Source: Acephala macrosclerotiorum
Lineage: Eukaryota; Ascomycota; Leotiomycetes; Helotiales; Mollisiaceae
DNA length: 64,000 bases
Direction of reading: 5' to 3'
Assembly: GCA_014904845.1 (NCBI GenBank)
Contig: MU119262.1
Coordinates: forward strand, 186,001 to 250,000
Shown piece after piece: positions 40,054 through 50,905 of the stretch (positions within the stretch are counted from its first letter, which is position 1; the number at the start of each line of letters is the position of its first letter). The translations under genes and the position numbers were made by a program. The notes under the pieces were generated by a model, which did no database searches, was not told the origin of the DNA, and saw only the letters and a list, made by a program, of their open reading frames with translations.

Positions 40054-42207
40054 TTTGAGATTCGAGATTTTCAAGAAAACTTCGGAGGAACTTGCGAAAT
40101 GAGAAGTCAATCTTGGCGGGGGGAACCAACTCAAAAAGCCTTAGCAGAAGAAGATCTCGAATTAGAATTAGAATTGAGGATGGCGAGTATTGTTCGAGTA
40201 CGCAAGTATGCCGATGTCCAGATCTAGATTGAATCAACAGAGGCTTGGGAGATAGAGAAAGGGGTAGAAGGCGGCCGACGTGCAGGCATCTAATCTAATG
40301 TTTTGTGGGGCCATTTCTCCTCAAAGATGCTGTGATCATCCTCTATTTAATAAATTGCTTAAGGCTATGACTCGTACGACCTGTTTCAGAGAAATCCCAG
40401 ACGTGCAGAACACCCGCTTCAAGGCCTGAATACAGTGGGCCAGTCATCAGTCACGCACAGCCAATAAGGCCACCACAATGCAGATCCGAAGCGCGTGTCA
40501 TTCACAGTCACGTGAATGGCTAGCCTCAGTTGGCGGGGCTCCACTTAGGTGCAGCGCCTGTCAGCTTATAAGTAGGATTAATTGATTCTTGCCTTCCTTC
40601 GGTTAAGAATCAAGTGGGCTTTTGGCTCAGCGTCGTGCTGATCCATTAGCTATATCAGCTAGCTCATAATCCTACTAGCTGAAGAATAACACGCGGACCG
40701 CGCCAGGACCAGATAGCCCGTCCGCCGAGACTAAATAGCCTATCGCTTGGATTCTCTTGCTTCGCTTCTTCGAAACCCTTAAGAGGCTGTCATCTTGAGA
40801 GGAAGGTAGGGGCCTGCGCTTAAACCCAATAGAGCACAAGTCTTCGACACATCAATCGAAAGCAATACCAATACTACGAATTAGGATGAAGATGCTCTCA
40901 CCCTCCGTTCTGGACCGACATTCCCAATCCAAGACTTTGGATAGGCGGATGTTGGAGATATGAACACGATGCAAATACCATGATTGGTGGACTCAGGCCA
41001 TTGTACTTACATGAGAGCTATCAAATGATTGCACCATTCGCCTTCAGTGTGCCAGGCTCATACAAAGTGGTTTCCGTGGGTGGATCGTGTTGAAGATGAA
41101 ATCTCTCAAAAGTCTTCAGTACTAAAAGCTAAATCTCCCTTCGCCGGTCGTTGGAAGGTCGGACCCGAACCTCTCTCTGCTGAGGATTGTCGAACCTGCG
41201 CTACTTCTCCTTGATCTTGAGGTCGTGCCAACTTGTCAAGAAAGATCCATCACGCTCCACTGTCTAAAATGTCTCGCATTTTGCAAATAGGGGCCCAACC
41301 TACCTCAGTCACTCAACTTTATCTCTTTTCTCCGATTGCATCGTCCAGTGATGTAAAGTCAATAGCATTCGAAGATGTGCGTTCAGTCTCCGTATTTCTC
41401 TTTGCTGCGTGTCTCTGGTTTCAGGCGAAGGCTCAGAACGATGGTCAAATCTGGGAAAGGTCGACGGCGGTCGCGGCTTCGGACTGCTCGATGCGTCTTC
41501 CGATTCCTTGATTGTGACAGAGACAAATATAATTGCAGCCAGCTAACATGCCTCGCCACTCTTGTCCCAGGAGTACTACGGCTCTCTCACGAACGTCACT
41601 TGCATCTGCACCTCCACGTAACTGGCAGCAGCACTTACGCCATGTGCACTCGCAGCCTTCAACGTTACAGAGGCCCTTTAGCTCGAAAGGTACTCAGCGG
41701 AAGGTTGCGGTGTTGGAAATGATAACAGCCGATACTATGAGCATTTCCATCTCTACTGCAGTCTTGCACTACTCGCCAGAATTTTCGTGGCAGCGCGAAC
41801 CTTCACGCGAATGAGACTAGATATTAGACTCGGACCTGATGATCGGATGATGATTGCTGCGCTGGTGCCGTATTTGACAGATGTTGGACGGGATCGATGA
41901 TTGCTGCCCAGGGTTAGGAGAACGTACATTTTGGCTGAGCATTGCTGAGGTGTCAGCACTAAAGGTAAACTGGGAACAGCTTGAATGGCGGTAAATGACT
42001 ACCACAGGTAGTCATGTTCCCTGTTGGGTCTGGTCTGCAGCACAGTTCGACTACCAACACTTATAAAGTTGAGTAGTTCCAGCGATCCATCATGTGAGTT
42101 ACCCCGCCTTCTTTGTGTCACCCAAGCTAACCCTCCTCCAGATAACCAAGCTCCCATTGCCGTATGGACCCACCTCAACAGTGTAGGCATAATCTGTGAC
42201 CGTCTAC
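40054..42207. other. Long gene-poor stretch upstream of the FAD monooxygenase
   Basis: About 2.1 kb of normal composition without a convincing gene. Open frames are short and overlapping and show no motifs. A 10-bp inverted motif (AGTAGGATTA near 40,571 and TAATCCTACT near 40,668) and TAGCTATATCAGCTAGCT-type sequence at 40,650-40,680 may be remains of a small transposon. The monooxygenase promoter should lie just right of 40,053. Confidence 0.4.
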
Positions 42208-42636
42208 ATGCCCAAGCTCTCTAGATGGGTACATCTTCCCCTCTTCAAGATGCCTCTTGGTGCCTCCTTGGCCACTAGCGGAACTCTAGCGTATTCTGCA
42301 AACTCTTCGAGTGGGAATAAATTTGGCAGCAGGAAGGGTCCATTGACGAGGATGAGGAGCCTCATTGAACTGGATGATCATATTGGTAGCCAGGATACGT
42401 TGGAGAATCGAAGGAAGAGAGCAGGAACAAATCAGAGTGGGGGGAGTGTGAGTGGGGATGCGGATGGAGCGAGTATGGGAAGCGAGGCACCCATCCAGGA
42501 GAAACTGATACAAGGCGGATATGGGAAAGGGCGTAACGGACATGGAAAAGGGCCACGAAGCGGAGGAAGCAACGCCATTATGATGACGAGGACGTTTGAG
42601 CAGAGTGAGAGGCAACTTTGGGCCAGTGGTAACTAG
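42208..42636 (+). CDS. Possible small Gly/Ser-rich hypothetical protein
   Basis: A 142-codon frame from the ATG at 42,208. The product has a hydrophobic beginning, then SLIELDDHIGSQDTLENRR and a Gly/Ser/Lys-rich, low-complexity second half (GGYGKGRNGHGKGPRSGG). I recognise no domain. Codon use is not clearly coding, and the opposite strand is also open, so it may be a chance frame. It would share orientation with the AtaL-like gene 327 bp downstream. Confidence 0.25.
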   Translation: MPKLSRWVHLPLFKMPLGASLATSGTLAYSANSSSGNKFGSRKGPLTRMRSLIELDDHIGSQDTLENRRKRAGTNQSGGSVSGDADGASMGSEAPIQEKLIQGGYGKGRNGHGKGPRSGGSNAIMMTRTFEQSERQLWASGN

Positions 42637-42889
42637 TAATGTGTTAGTTGTAGATAGAAAGGATTGTAGGATTAGAGCACTCATCTGTAGGGCTAGTAAT
42701 GCATTACGAAGCGAGCTGAGAACGTGTTCAGGGGCTGTAGCGACACATTCAGAGGAGCCGTGCGTCTTACGTTGGACCAATTGAGCCTACAGGATCCGGA
42801 CTGATGTGGGGTAATTCCGGAGCATCTTAATGACGTACCTTTCGAAAAGATAAATATCGAGGCAGTCTCAGTTAATTCCTAACATATCC

Positions 42890-42957
42890 AGCTTGTACCT
42901 CAAAAACTTAACTCATACTTCAAAGACCTAGCACGTACCTGAAAAACTCAGCTCAGT
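42890..42957 (+). repeat. Imperfect direct repeat in the leader of the AtaL-like gene
   Basis: Units of the form GTACCTxAAAAACT(T/C)A(A/G)CTCA occur at about 42,894 and 42,935, with a weaker copy (CATACTTCAAAGACCTAGCA) between them, directly upstream of the ATG at 42,964. This could be a transcription-factor site cluster or just a small duplication. Confidence 0.45.
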
Positions 42958-42963
42958 CTCATC

Positions 42964-43446
42964 ATGGCAAAGGGAACGAACAACATCGCCTTCACAGCGC
43001 CTATCAATCCTGCAGGGACTACAACAATCCTCACAAAAGCTCAAGTCTGGGCCGGTCTCCTTCTCAAAATCCGATCGGCAGAGACCTTCATCGTAAAGGC
43101 CATCGAATCTACAACCATCCTTTCCGAAAGCGTTGACAGCGAAGGAAACCCGGTAACCGAGAGAGAGGTCGTTTTCCGCGCTGACCAGAGGAAGATCAAA
43201 GAGACTGTGACAGTGTATGAGGATTCTCGAGTGGACTTCGTGCAGCCTGATGGAAGCAAGATTTTCAATGTCTTGAGTGAGGGAGCTGCGGGGGAACTGT
43301 ACCTGACGTATGCGTTTGAGTGGAGACATCCGGGTGCAAGCGATGAAGAGGTGAAGACTTTCAAGGAGAAGGAGATCAAGATGGGCAATGCGGTGAAGGA
43401 GACTGTGGATGTGATGAGGGAGTTGGCTGCAAAGGGGAAGCTTTGA
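42964..43446 (+). CDS. AtaL-like (DUF1857) small START/Bet v 1-fold protein, 160 aa
   Basis: Single-exon gene that starts MAKGTNNIAFTAPIN. It matches in length and layout the AtaL-like family (DUF1857, PF08982), small SRPBCC-fold proteins first noted in the acetylaranotin cluster of Aspergillus and common in fungal secondary-metabolite loci. Features seen are a first strand NIAFTAPIN, helix LTKAQVWAGLLLKIRSAE, strand-rich centre with REVVFRADQRKIKETVTVYED, then FEWRHPG, and a long C-terminal helix from about residue 130 that would close a hydrophobic pocket. The family's biochemical role is not firmly known; ligand binding is the usual guess. The family assignment is from memory of its pattern, without a search. 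Confidence 0.75.
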   Translation: MAKGTNNIAFTAPINPAGTTTILTKAQVWAGLLLKIRSAETFIVKAIESTTILSESVDSEGNPVTEREVVFRADQRKIKETVTVYEDSRVDFVQPDGSKIFNVLSEGAAGELYLTYAFEWRHPGASDEEVKTFKEKEIKMGNAVKETVDVMRELAAKGKL

Positions 43447-44583
43447 GGATGCAAAGGAAGGATGAGATCGATGAGGGGTGCGGATAGCAAGGTACACATT
43501 TGAACAGTCATTCTGGATAAATGGAGCACGTGGAATTGAAGCTTTCGCTCTGAGTTGTCCTTGACATGATCGAGATGCGACATTACGTCGTGAGTGATCG
43601 ATGATGTGGATAAAAGATAATGGTTTGTTTTGGAGATGAGCGCGCTGAGTGCGCAAACGAGCTGGGCTTCACGGGTCTGTGCGCCACAGGGCATTTTTTG
43701 CCTTTAGCGAGCTACTTTTTTTGCCTATAAACTTCAAAAGTCACGACCATCATTTTAGAACTGTACAAGCACCACTTTTTCAATTTGCCTCAAATCTCCG
43801 CTTCGGGTTTCATTTTAGTTGAATTGCGTTTTCAATCCCTTAATCGTTTATAATTTGAGATTTTATCCCTCATTTTCTTCGAAAATACCCTGACCGTAGC
43901 GACCCGTGAAACCCAGCGGCTGGAGGCGCTAAAGTATCCCACACTCGCCCCTAAATGCATCTCCCCATGTTTGGTAACTAACAACATCGCTCTGCGCACA
44001 CCACCCTATTAAAAGACCACAGCCTGCATTCGCCTGCAGCACTCCAGAAACAGTTATTCTCCGGCATACGATCAGTATCGAGCAACTCAAGGAAGAGCCG
44101 CGATAACCACCAAAGCATACCATGAGAATCGAGAGTAGGGTCGACGCGCCTTTTGTTGATGCAACACTAATTGAACAAAGGATTCTCTACGAGAAGGCCT
44201 CGAGCTGCTTGCCGAATTTTCCAAGGAATCCAACCGATTTCTATGTTGCTATTCTGTCATATAAGAAGAGTGTGAGAACGGGGAAATGGGAGGACCTATT
44301 GTGGCTAAGCGTTAGGGTGTAAGTGATAGATTCAAGTGATGCAGAAAAATACTGTTGCACAAGGCAAAAAGTTCTATGCGAAGACTACAGGTACGCAGGT
44401 AATATTCATGGATGGTGGAAACGCGGTCATGGAAGAAACAGAGATTCAAAGGCTCAATCATCTCAAGACTGATCTGGTGACTTTGTGGACTGTTTCTGCG
44501 GAGACAGAGCCATTGAGAGAAGCGACTGCGTCAAGGCAGAATGTCTCAGCTACTCAAAACTATAGGCTTGTGGACAGGAAGGA
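43447..44583. other. Intergenic stretch with fragments of possible coding sequence
   Basis: No convincing gene. Short frames at 44,122-44,322 (MRIESRVDAPFVDATL...) and 44,336-44,587, in different frames, look protein-like and lie just upstream of the decayed gene at 44,584. They may be its lost 5' exons. The stretch 43,690-43,900 is T-rich and shows nothing specific. Confidence 0.4.
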
Positions 44584-45724
44584 TTGAGGCAAAGTGATAT
44601 TCCCTACCCCTCGCAAGACAAGTTGTTATTTCCCTCTGGAACAGATATCCCTGACCTCTTGCAGGAAGCAGAACATCCCCTCTCCAGCGTCGATGAAGTT
44701 GTTCGGATCATTCTCAAATTTCGAACAAAGTGTCCTGATTCTCGCTTCCAATGCGCACAGTGGGGAAACAGAATAAAAGCAAGCTGCCTAGACTGCCCAA
44801 AGTTCATCAAGATCGTGACAATCCCCAGCATACTACTTTGCGAGCTTCGTTCGCATTACAACTCCATTGATCATGACAACCAAATGAACGCCAGATTATT
44901 CAAGGTTGGGATTGGGTCTCTGAATATCTCCCTTCGGGCCGTTCACGACCGCTGGCCGAGCTCCGAGTTTACTGTCTCCGACGGCTCAGATAATGCGTTG
45001 CCGGACACAAAGTGCACCGTATGCCCTAAGTGGCAGCACTACGTTATGGGTAAGACTTCGAAAACGGAAGCCGTCGATGCCGTGTATGACCATTTAGATA
45101 CTGCATTACACAAGGCGAACCGCAGGCCTGTATCTAATAACGGTCATAAAGTGAGTGGGCCCCTCATCCAATCTTCTTGTCCCTTGCAACATATTTTAAG
45201 TGTCATGCTGATGTCTCATAGCTTTCTGACACCAGAAAACTAATCAGCCTCCTTCAAAATAGCCACAAGAAGAACTTTTATAAGCCAACTGCGTTCCCGA
45301 CCATAACTTCAGCCCATGTAGCACCTCCAGAAGTAAGTTAGCTTTGCAGATTCCTAGACGAAAAGCGCTAATCACAAAAGAATCCCCAACCTCGGACCTC
45401 GGAGTTACAGGAGTAAACAGCATCGAATTTCTCCCCTGGCAGAGAATTCCAGAAATCCAATATCTCAAAGTCTGGATCATCTTTTCTGAAATCATTCAAG
45501 CGGCCGGCCCCCTCAGACCTTAACAGCGACACCCACTCCGAAGCAGGAGAAATGGAGGCCTATCACACTACTCGCAACCAGCTCAAGAGAAAACGAGATC
45601 CGTCACCAGAGGAAATCACCGGTACGCAAGCCGTCTGAGAGCTTGTAACACACAGCTAACCCACCCCCAGGATTCATCAGATGCAAAGAGCACCACGTCC
45701 ATCTCATTCTATGCTCACCTTGAA
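44584..45724 (+). pseudogene. Unrecognised multi-exon gene with Cys pairs, probably decaying
   Basis: The frame from about 44,584 to 45,150 codes coherent protein with two CxxC-type pairs (CLDCPKF; KCTVCPKW) and TEAVDAVYDHLDTALHKANRRP. A GTGAGT donor at about 45,150 and a CATAG acceptor before 45,222 join it to LSDTRKLISLLQNS. A GTAAGT donor near 45,332 and an AAAAG acceptor near 45,380 join it to a Ser/Lys-rich part, and a further intron near 45,621-45,670 leads to FIRCKEHHVHLILCSP and a stop. One in-frame TAA remains near 45,413; only an implausibly short 30-nt intron would remove it. The 5' start is unclear. The Cys pairs hint at zinc binding, but no family is recognised. Confidence 0.4.
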
Positions 45725-46250
45725 GTTAGCTTATCCCGAAGACCAATTTGCAGCACCCAGAACTGCATCGCTACAACCGTACTACGGCTGTATGCTACAT
45801 GTCGAATATTAGGCAACATCTCAACTCAGGTGGTCACAAGAAAATCAGGCTGCAAATCAAGCGATGTCCAAAAGATAGAAGATGAGGTCTCGATTATGGG
45901 ATGCAAGTCATTGTTTGACTTTATATTGGTGTTTGTATGACACTTTTCTTATGATCAAAAGTGTACTATACGTTCATATAGATGGTGGGAGAGCAGGGCT
46001 CTCTCATGCCTGCAAACGAATTGTACAACACATTTCACAGCCGTCTTTCATTGCTATGCGAATGGTGATGAGATAGTAAAATATCCAGTTTGAGGTCCGA
46101 TCTTCACCTGCCGCATTCAGCTGAAGGTGTGCCACGTCAAACCCAACTTGGTGGCGACCTTCTTTCGCTGCGGTTAGGCAAGAGCTCCAGGGTAATCATC
46201 TCATCGTCTTCCACAGCGAACAATCCCCGTGGGTATTCTATACACTACCC
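45725..46250. other. Intergenic stretch downstream of the HET gene
   Basis: About 525 bp of normal composition. I see no gene, RNA gene or repeat in it. It should contain the 3' ends of the two converging genes. Confidence 0.4.
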
Positions 46251-48365
46251 TCATCGCAAAGATCTCAACATCGGAAAGATCTTCGAGCGAAGCCAAATCG
46301 TCTTCGCCAAATCATGCGGCACTGGATCAGCGGCTTTCACCTCCTTCAGCGTCTCGATCCCCACGTTCAGAAAATTTATTCCCGATCCTTCCCGATACTT
46401 CACCACGACTGCTTGCCCATTGCCCAACGACACCTCCGCCCTTCGTTTCTTAGCCAAGTTGAAGGGGAAGAGATCATAATCCCATGCCATGAATGCTGAT
46501 TCACGAAGAGGGGCAACTATGTTCACTCCAACTTCGCACTTCAAATCGCATGTTCCTTGGCTGTTCGTTGCGTATGATTGGATGCTGATGAAGAAAGCTC
46601 CCGCCGCCGACTCAGGTGTTTGATCGTCAAATGTCCGATAGAATAGCGCAAATGGGGCAAACTCCATCATATCTCTTTCGTACTGGAACTTCTTTTTCTG
46701 TAGCAGAGCTGCTCGTGAGGGGTGGAATTCCCAGCCGGGTCCGCAGTCTTCGTGAACTGTATAGCCAGCCGCTAAAGAAGATGCGATCCTGATCTCCGGC
46801 CAGACGTGGCGTTCCATACCCAAGACGAGCGGCATGTCGATGGTTTTGGTGAAGATGTTGGCGTATACAGTCGTTAACGGCGGAGCTGAAGTTTCGGATC
46901 CTGCTTGTACGGCCACAATTGATGGATTGTGAAGGCGCCAGAGTATGTTACCGTCGGTGCCGATGGAGCCCTTCGATAGCATGATGCCAAGGCGACGATG
47001 GTCAATATGACAGCGAAGATGAACTATCATGGCTGGTTCGTATATGTAACTATACCAGCGCTTCTCCAGAGCCACAGATCCTTCCAACTCGACACTCGGG
47101 CTGTGAATATCGCCAGGATCACCCGAGGCTCCTCCTAGCATGAGATTGAGCTCATCACCCACTCTATTGTTCTCCATGATCTTGTTCAGCGCCCCGGATG
47201 AGAGTTCTGATCTCTCAAATCCTCGCTCCGTAGCAACGAAATCAATCGTGATGATTGGCGTTTGCACTTTCTGCTGACTCTGATGAGGTTTACCTACTGC
47301 TTCTGCTTTCTCGACCGGTTTTGGCTCTTGAATTGATTGAGGCACCGGTATTGACAACTGTTCTTCATTCGTTACCCCGCCTCGTTTGATTTCAATAATA
47401 TTGTAGAGAAGTGGCTGTCCTGGTAATCTCTGGAGCTTGATTGCTTCAACTCGATCCACCAGTCGCTGTCGTAGTCTGATAAGCCGATTCACGACCTGAA
47501 AGGGGCTCTCGGATTCCGCTCCATGTTCCAGTCCCAGCAGCTCTATTCGAGACGCGTCCTTGAAGTACTTAGGCGATGGCGCGAGCAGTCCGGACATCTG
47601 CGTATGAGAGTGCATCTCCATTGGGTACGACCATGCAAAGATTGAGGGATCATCCGATTGCTTGAGGATCTCTTGCTGTAGTCTTGAAAAGGCCTTTCGA
47701 CCTTCTCCATAAAGCAGTGGCATATTGACGTCGAAAAGACCCATGAGGCAATATGCTTCGTCCTCGAGCCGTGTAGTGTTGCGCCCAGCTGCCCATGACA
47801 TCTTCTGGGCCACACTGTACTCACTCCAGCGGCATTCCTCCAAAACTTTCTTGCTGATGCGAGTGATGTCGGAAACAGCATCGCATAACGACCTCTTGGT
47901 TCCAATCTCGACCCAATCCGAAGCTAAAAATACGAGCTCTGCGGGGGCGAGAAGCTCTTGCAGCGTCCATCCACGTGTGAACCATCGGCTTTGAGCAAAT
48001 GAGGATGCCTTCTTGGAGGGGTCTCCCGAGCTGTCCACATCGCTCAGATACGCGTAGCAGATCCCAGCATCTCGATACCACTGAAACATAGAGTTGATGG
48101 CTTCAGACAGCTCCGCACTTGATGATTTGTCAATGCAGCATGTATCGATCCAGACGTATTGAAACCCTTCGGATTCAGCGACTTGGCAGCAGCGGCGGAT
48201 CTTCTTATGGCCTTCTTTTGTCTGGCTCCGTTGGCTGGTGTGATCGTTGTATGTGACCTCTTCTGAGCCCCACGTATGTGAGAGGATTGCATATGGGGGT
48301 ATACCATCGCCAACTTCGCCGATGAACTCTTCAAACTTCAAAGTTTTAACGTTGAGGAGTCGCAT
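46251..48365 (-). CDS. HET-domain (heterokaryon incompatibility) protein, 704 aa
   Basis: Single exon, starting at the ATG at 48,365 (MRLLNVKTLKFEEF), the typical start of this family; the frame is open further upstream but without an ATG. The HET domain (PF06985) occupies about residues 25-180. Its three blocks are visible: PPYAILSHTWG (~23-33), VWIDTCCIDKSSSAELSEAI (~71-90) and RGWTLQELLAP (~131-141). It is followed by AYCLMGLFDVNMPLLYGEGRK, the usual extension in HET-E/Tol-like proteins. The ~400-residue C-terminal part is variable and has no NACHT, WD40 or ankyrin repeats that I can see. HET proteins trigger cell death after fusion of unlike hyphae; whether this one does is unknown. No stop or frameshift is seen. 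Confidence 0.92.
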   Translation of the reverse strand: MRLLNVKTLKFEEFIGEVGDGIPPYAILSHTWGSEEVTYNDHTSQRSQTKEGHKKIRRCCQVAESEGFQYVWIDTCCIDKSSSAELSEAINSMFQWYRDAGICYAYLSDVDSSGDPSKKASSFAQSRWFTRGWTLQELLAPAELVFLASDWVEIGTKRSLCDAVSDITRISKKVLEECRWSEYSVAQKMSWAAGRNTTRLEDEAYCLMGLFDVNMPLLYGEGRKAFSRLQQEILKQSDDPSIFAWSYPMEMHSHTQMSGLLAPSPKYFKDASRIELLGLEHGAESESPFQVVNRLIRLRQRLVDRVEAIKLQRLPGQPLLYNIIEIKRGGVTNEEQLSIPVPQSIQEPKPVEKAEAVGKPHQSQQKVQTPIITIDFVATERGFERSELSSGALNKIMENNRVGDELNLMLGGASGDPGDIHSPSVELEGSVALEKRWYSYIYEPAMIVHLRCHIDHRRLGIMLSKGSIGTDGNILWRLHNPSIVAVQAGSETSAPPLTTVYANIFTKTIDMPLVLGMERHVWPEIRIASSLAAGYTVHEDCGPGWEFHPSRAALLQKKKFQYERDMMEFAPFALFYRTFDDQTPESAAGAFFISIQSYATNSQGTCDLKCEVGVNIVAPLRESAFMAWDYDLFPFNLAKKRRAEVSLGNGQAVVVKYREGSGINFLNVGIETLKEVKAADPVPHDLAKTIWLRSKIFPMLRSLR

Positions 48366-48816
48366 TTTGTGACTGCACGGGAGGTGCGGGGTAGTGAAGC
48401 AGCGAGAATTCAAGACATGCTATCCTCATCATGGCAGGAAAGAAGGATCTATCGAAGTTACTATATAGGGATTTCTGAGTACAGTCGATTCGCTATTGAG
48501 GTAGGGTTGTGTGTGAATGTGGAAGAGGTCGAGGAATCTGAAGTCCTGGTTTTGCGACCCTCACTAAGCCCAATCAGGGAAGAGCTAGTCCCAATTCGTA
48601 TCAACAACTCTTCACGGTCGTTGAATTTGCGAAAGAAAACAAGAACTTCTTGTACTGGAGCGAAAGGCTTTTACCCTTTCATTGTTTGAGGGGCCTCTCA
48701 ATCGCATGGACTTCACAGAGCTAGCAGTCATGCCGTAACCCAACCGGACCTCTCACAACTGCAGAGAAAAGACCGGGACACTCAAAAGCATGCAGTTTAT
48801 ATCTATCAAAACGAGG
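48366..48816 (-). other. Promoter region of the HET gene
   Basis: About 450 bp between the HET start and the stop of the next minus-strand gene. Nothing specific is recognised. Confidence 0.4.
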
Positions 48817-50364
48817 TTATTCCGCAACCTTTGAGCCCCCTCTGTGGTCACCTGACTTATACACCTTCATTGCCTTCTTGATGTTTATCGAGTGCTCTGT
48901 AGCCCTGGACGCCATCTCTTTGATCTCCGCCTCGCCTTCATTGTTCAAGGCTTTATGAGTCTTCATATAATCCACAGCAGCACTAACTCCAAGTCCAACG
49001 CCTTCTTGTCCAGCTGGTAGTCCAGTACCCCTCCTGAAACCGAGTCAGTATTTGATTTTGAGAATTCGAAATGGTGGATAGAAGACATGCTCACCAACTG
49101 TCCCACATAGTCTGGTTGTAAGGTTTGCCCAACATCTTGGCTTCCGTTTCCAACCGCGCATAATGCGAATTTGCGATCTTCCGCCCGCCTTCATGAGCAT
49201 AATCAAGCTTGTGGCCACAGCGATGCGTCATAATTTCTCTCACGCCGGGTCCGCCAGTACAACAGCCACCCCAACATTCCCCCATCCTAAAAGAATCCCG
49301 TCAGCATCGCCTCCTCAAAAGTTCCCATGACGAAGAAGAACTTACTGCGTAAACACAGACTGCGTAGGATGCGCCCGCCTTGTCTGATCAATAATATGCA
49401 TAATAGTCGGAATAGCCACCTCATGAAAACACCCAAAATCTTTAAAGAAAGAACTCAAAAACATATAGTCCGCCCAAAAGCGTCTAGGCATATGATATAT
49501 ATCCGACCATGCGACACAGAACTCGCCAGATGGGTAATTGTAGCCTAGGCGTTGGATGACTTCGATGGCGTCGCGGGCACGAATCTGGTTGTCGTACGGT
49601 GCGTTGAAGAACACCCATTCAGGCCATTCAGATTTTTCTTTCATGCAGCGGAACATACCACCTGAGGAGGTGAACCCGTCTGGCCTAGACATTACAGCTG
49701 TTAGATTCTATTTACAACATAGGTGCGGGGGAAAGAGAGAACTGACGAATATGGAAGCCACATCTGGTTGAAGTCCATGCTAGCGAAATCCATGGGATCG
49801 ATCCAAGCGTCGAAATGAAAGTAAAGTATAGATTCGATCTCGGACTCTGGTGTGCCCTCCGGAGCGTCGAGTATGAGTTGCATGGTCTCAGATACAGCGT
49901 GGTATATGGTATAAGACTCGTCTGCAGTGTCGTGCGTCAGATTTTGCTTGTTCGCAGCCCAATCGGGGAGTAAACCAGGCATGCTGTAGCTGTAGAGATT
50001 CGAGTTAGCATTGGAGCATCGAAGCAGAGCAGAAGGTCTTTGCTTACTGTACGGTGTGAAAGAAGGGCTCGTATTTCTTAAGAAGAGGTATCCGTTCGTG
50101 GTGTGCTGCGTTCCATCGAATGATAGCCATCGTTTTCTCGAACGGCGATTTCAGAATCGGGAGGTCTGAGTTTGAGTTGGAATTGGGAAAGCTGGAGTTT
50201 GAAGGATGGCTATTGAGATGCCACAAGGGATGCCTATAGTCAGGGATCAAGAGCCAAATGAGTCCCAGTATGAAGGCTGCAACGCATGCTCTCAGAGCGT
50301 TTGGATGCCTTGACCATGGCGATGACCACGCTGGTTTAGACCAAGCCGGCGCCGACTCGAACAT
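48817..50364 (-). CDS. Five-exon type II membrane protein of unknown family (435 aa)
   Basis: Exons on the minus strand: 50,364-50,048, 49,989-49,747, 49,684-49,346, 49,286-49,095 and 49,033-48,817. Introns are 58-62 nt and every junction keeps frame. A short N-terminal tail is followed by one hydrophobic anchor (ACVAAFILGLIWLLIP, ~residues 28-43) and a Ser/Asn/Pro-rich stem, the layout of Golgi type II enzymes. The lumenal part has HFDAWIDPMDF, WVFFNAPYDNQIRARDAIE, CVAWSDIYHMPRRFWADYMF, FHEVAIPTIMHIIDQT and a Cys-rich segment ECWGGCCTGG...THRCGHKLDY. The architecture suggests a glycosyltransferase, but I cannot assign a family. The start could be extended if an upstream exon exists. The C-terminal exon was found by splicing and has no internal stop. 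Confidence 0.72.
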
Positions 50365-50905
50365 CTGGTGAGTGGGGAACTGCAATACAGTTTCTGCTCT
50401 GAGGAGAACTGATCAGACCTACGATGTCATAAATGGTAGGAATGTACCTCATAAGCGAACTCTGACTTGATCCAGACATCCCTTTGGGGAAAGTCCCTTT
50501 CTTTAGGCATTCCAGGAGTCGAACTGAGCGAGAGCCAAAGGAACAGAGAATTCAGTCTCTGCAAGGGGTTCGCCTCTATGGAGCATGTGACTTCGGAAGG
50601 CCAGAACGGCGTTTTTCCCCTTCCAAAAATATTGGCGGGCACTTGGGAAATGAAAAAGGGGCACTTGCCGCGGGGACATGCACAACGATGAGAAGGCGAA
50701 ATGAGAATGCATTTGCAATACTAACGCAACACGGTCTATAAGAAAACCACCGATGACCAACCCCGTTCCGTATATCATAACCCCCCGGCCAATGTCTGTC
50801 TACCATTACCCAACCCACATTGGTAGGTATGTACTGTATTATGCCGAGTGTATGTGCCCGCCCTATAAACACAGGTCCGATTTTCAGAACCTGAAGGAAA
50901 GCATT
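50365..50905 (-). other. Intergenic stretch between membrane-protein gene and kinase gene
   Basis: About 540 bp, expected to hold the promoter of the membrane-protein gene and the 3' UTR of the kinase. Open frames here are overlapping and featureless. Confidence 0.4.

Noticed and set aside
45244..45495. Minus-strand 83-codon frame
   Set aside because: Shadow of the spliced plus-strand gene; it lacks motifs.
46090..46479. Plus-strand frames opposite the HET gene end
   Set aside because: Antisense shadow of a clear HET-domain coding region.
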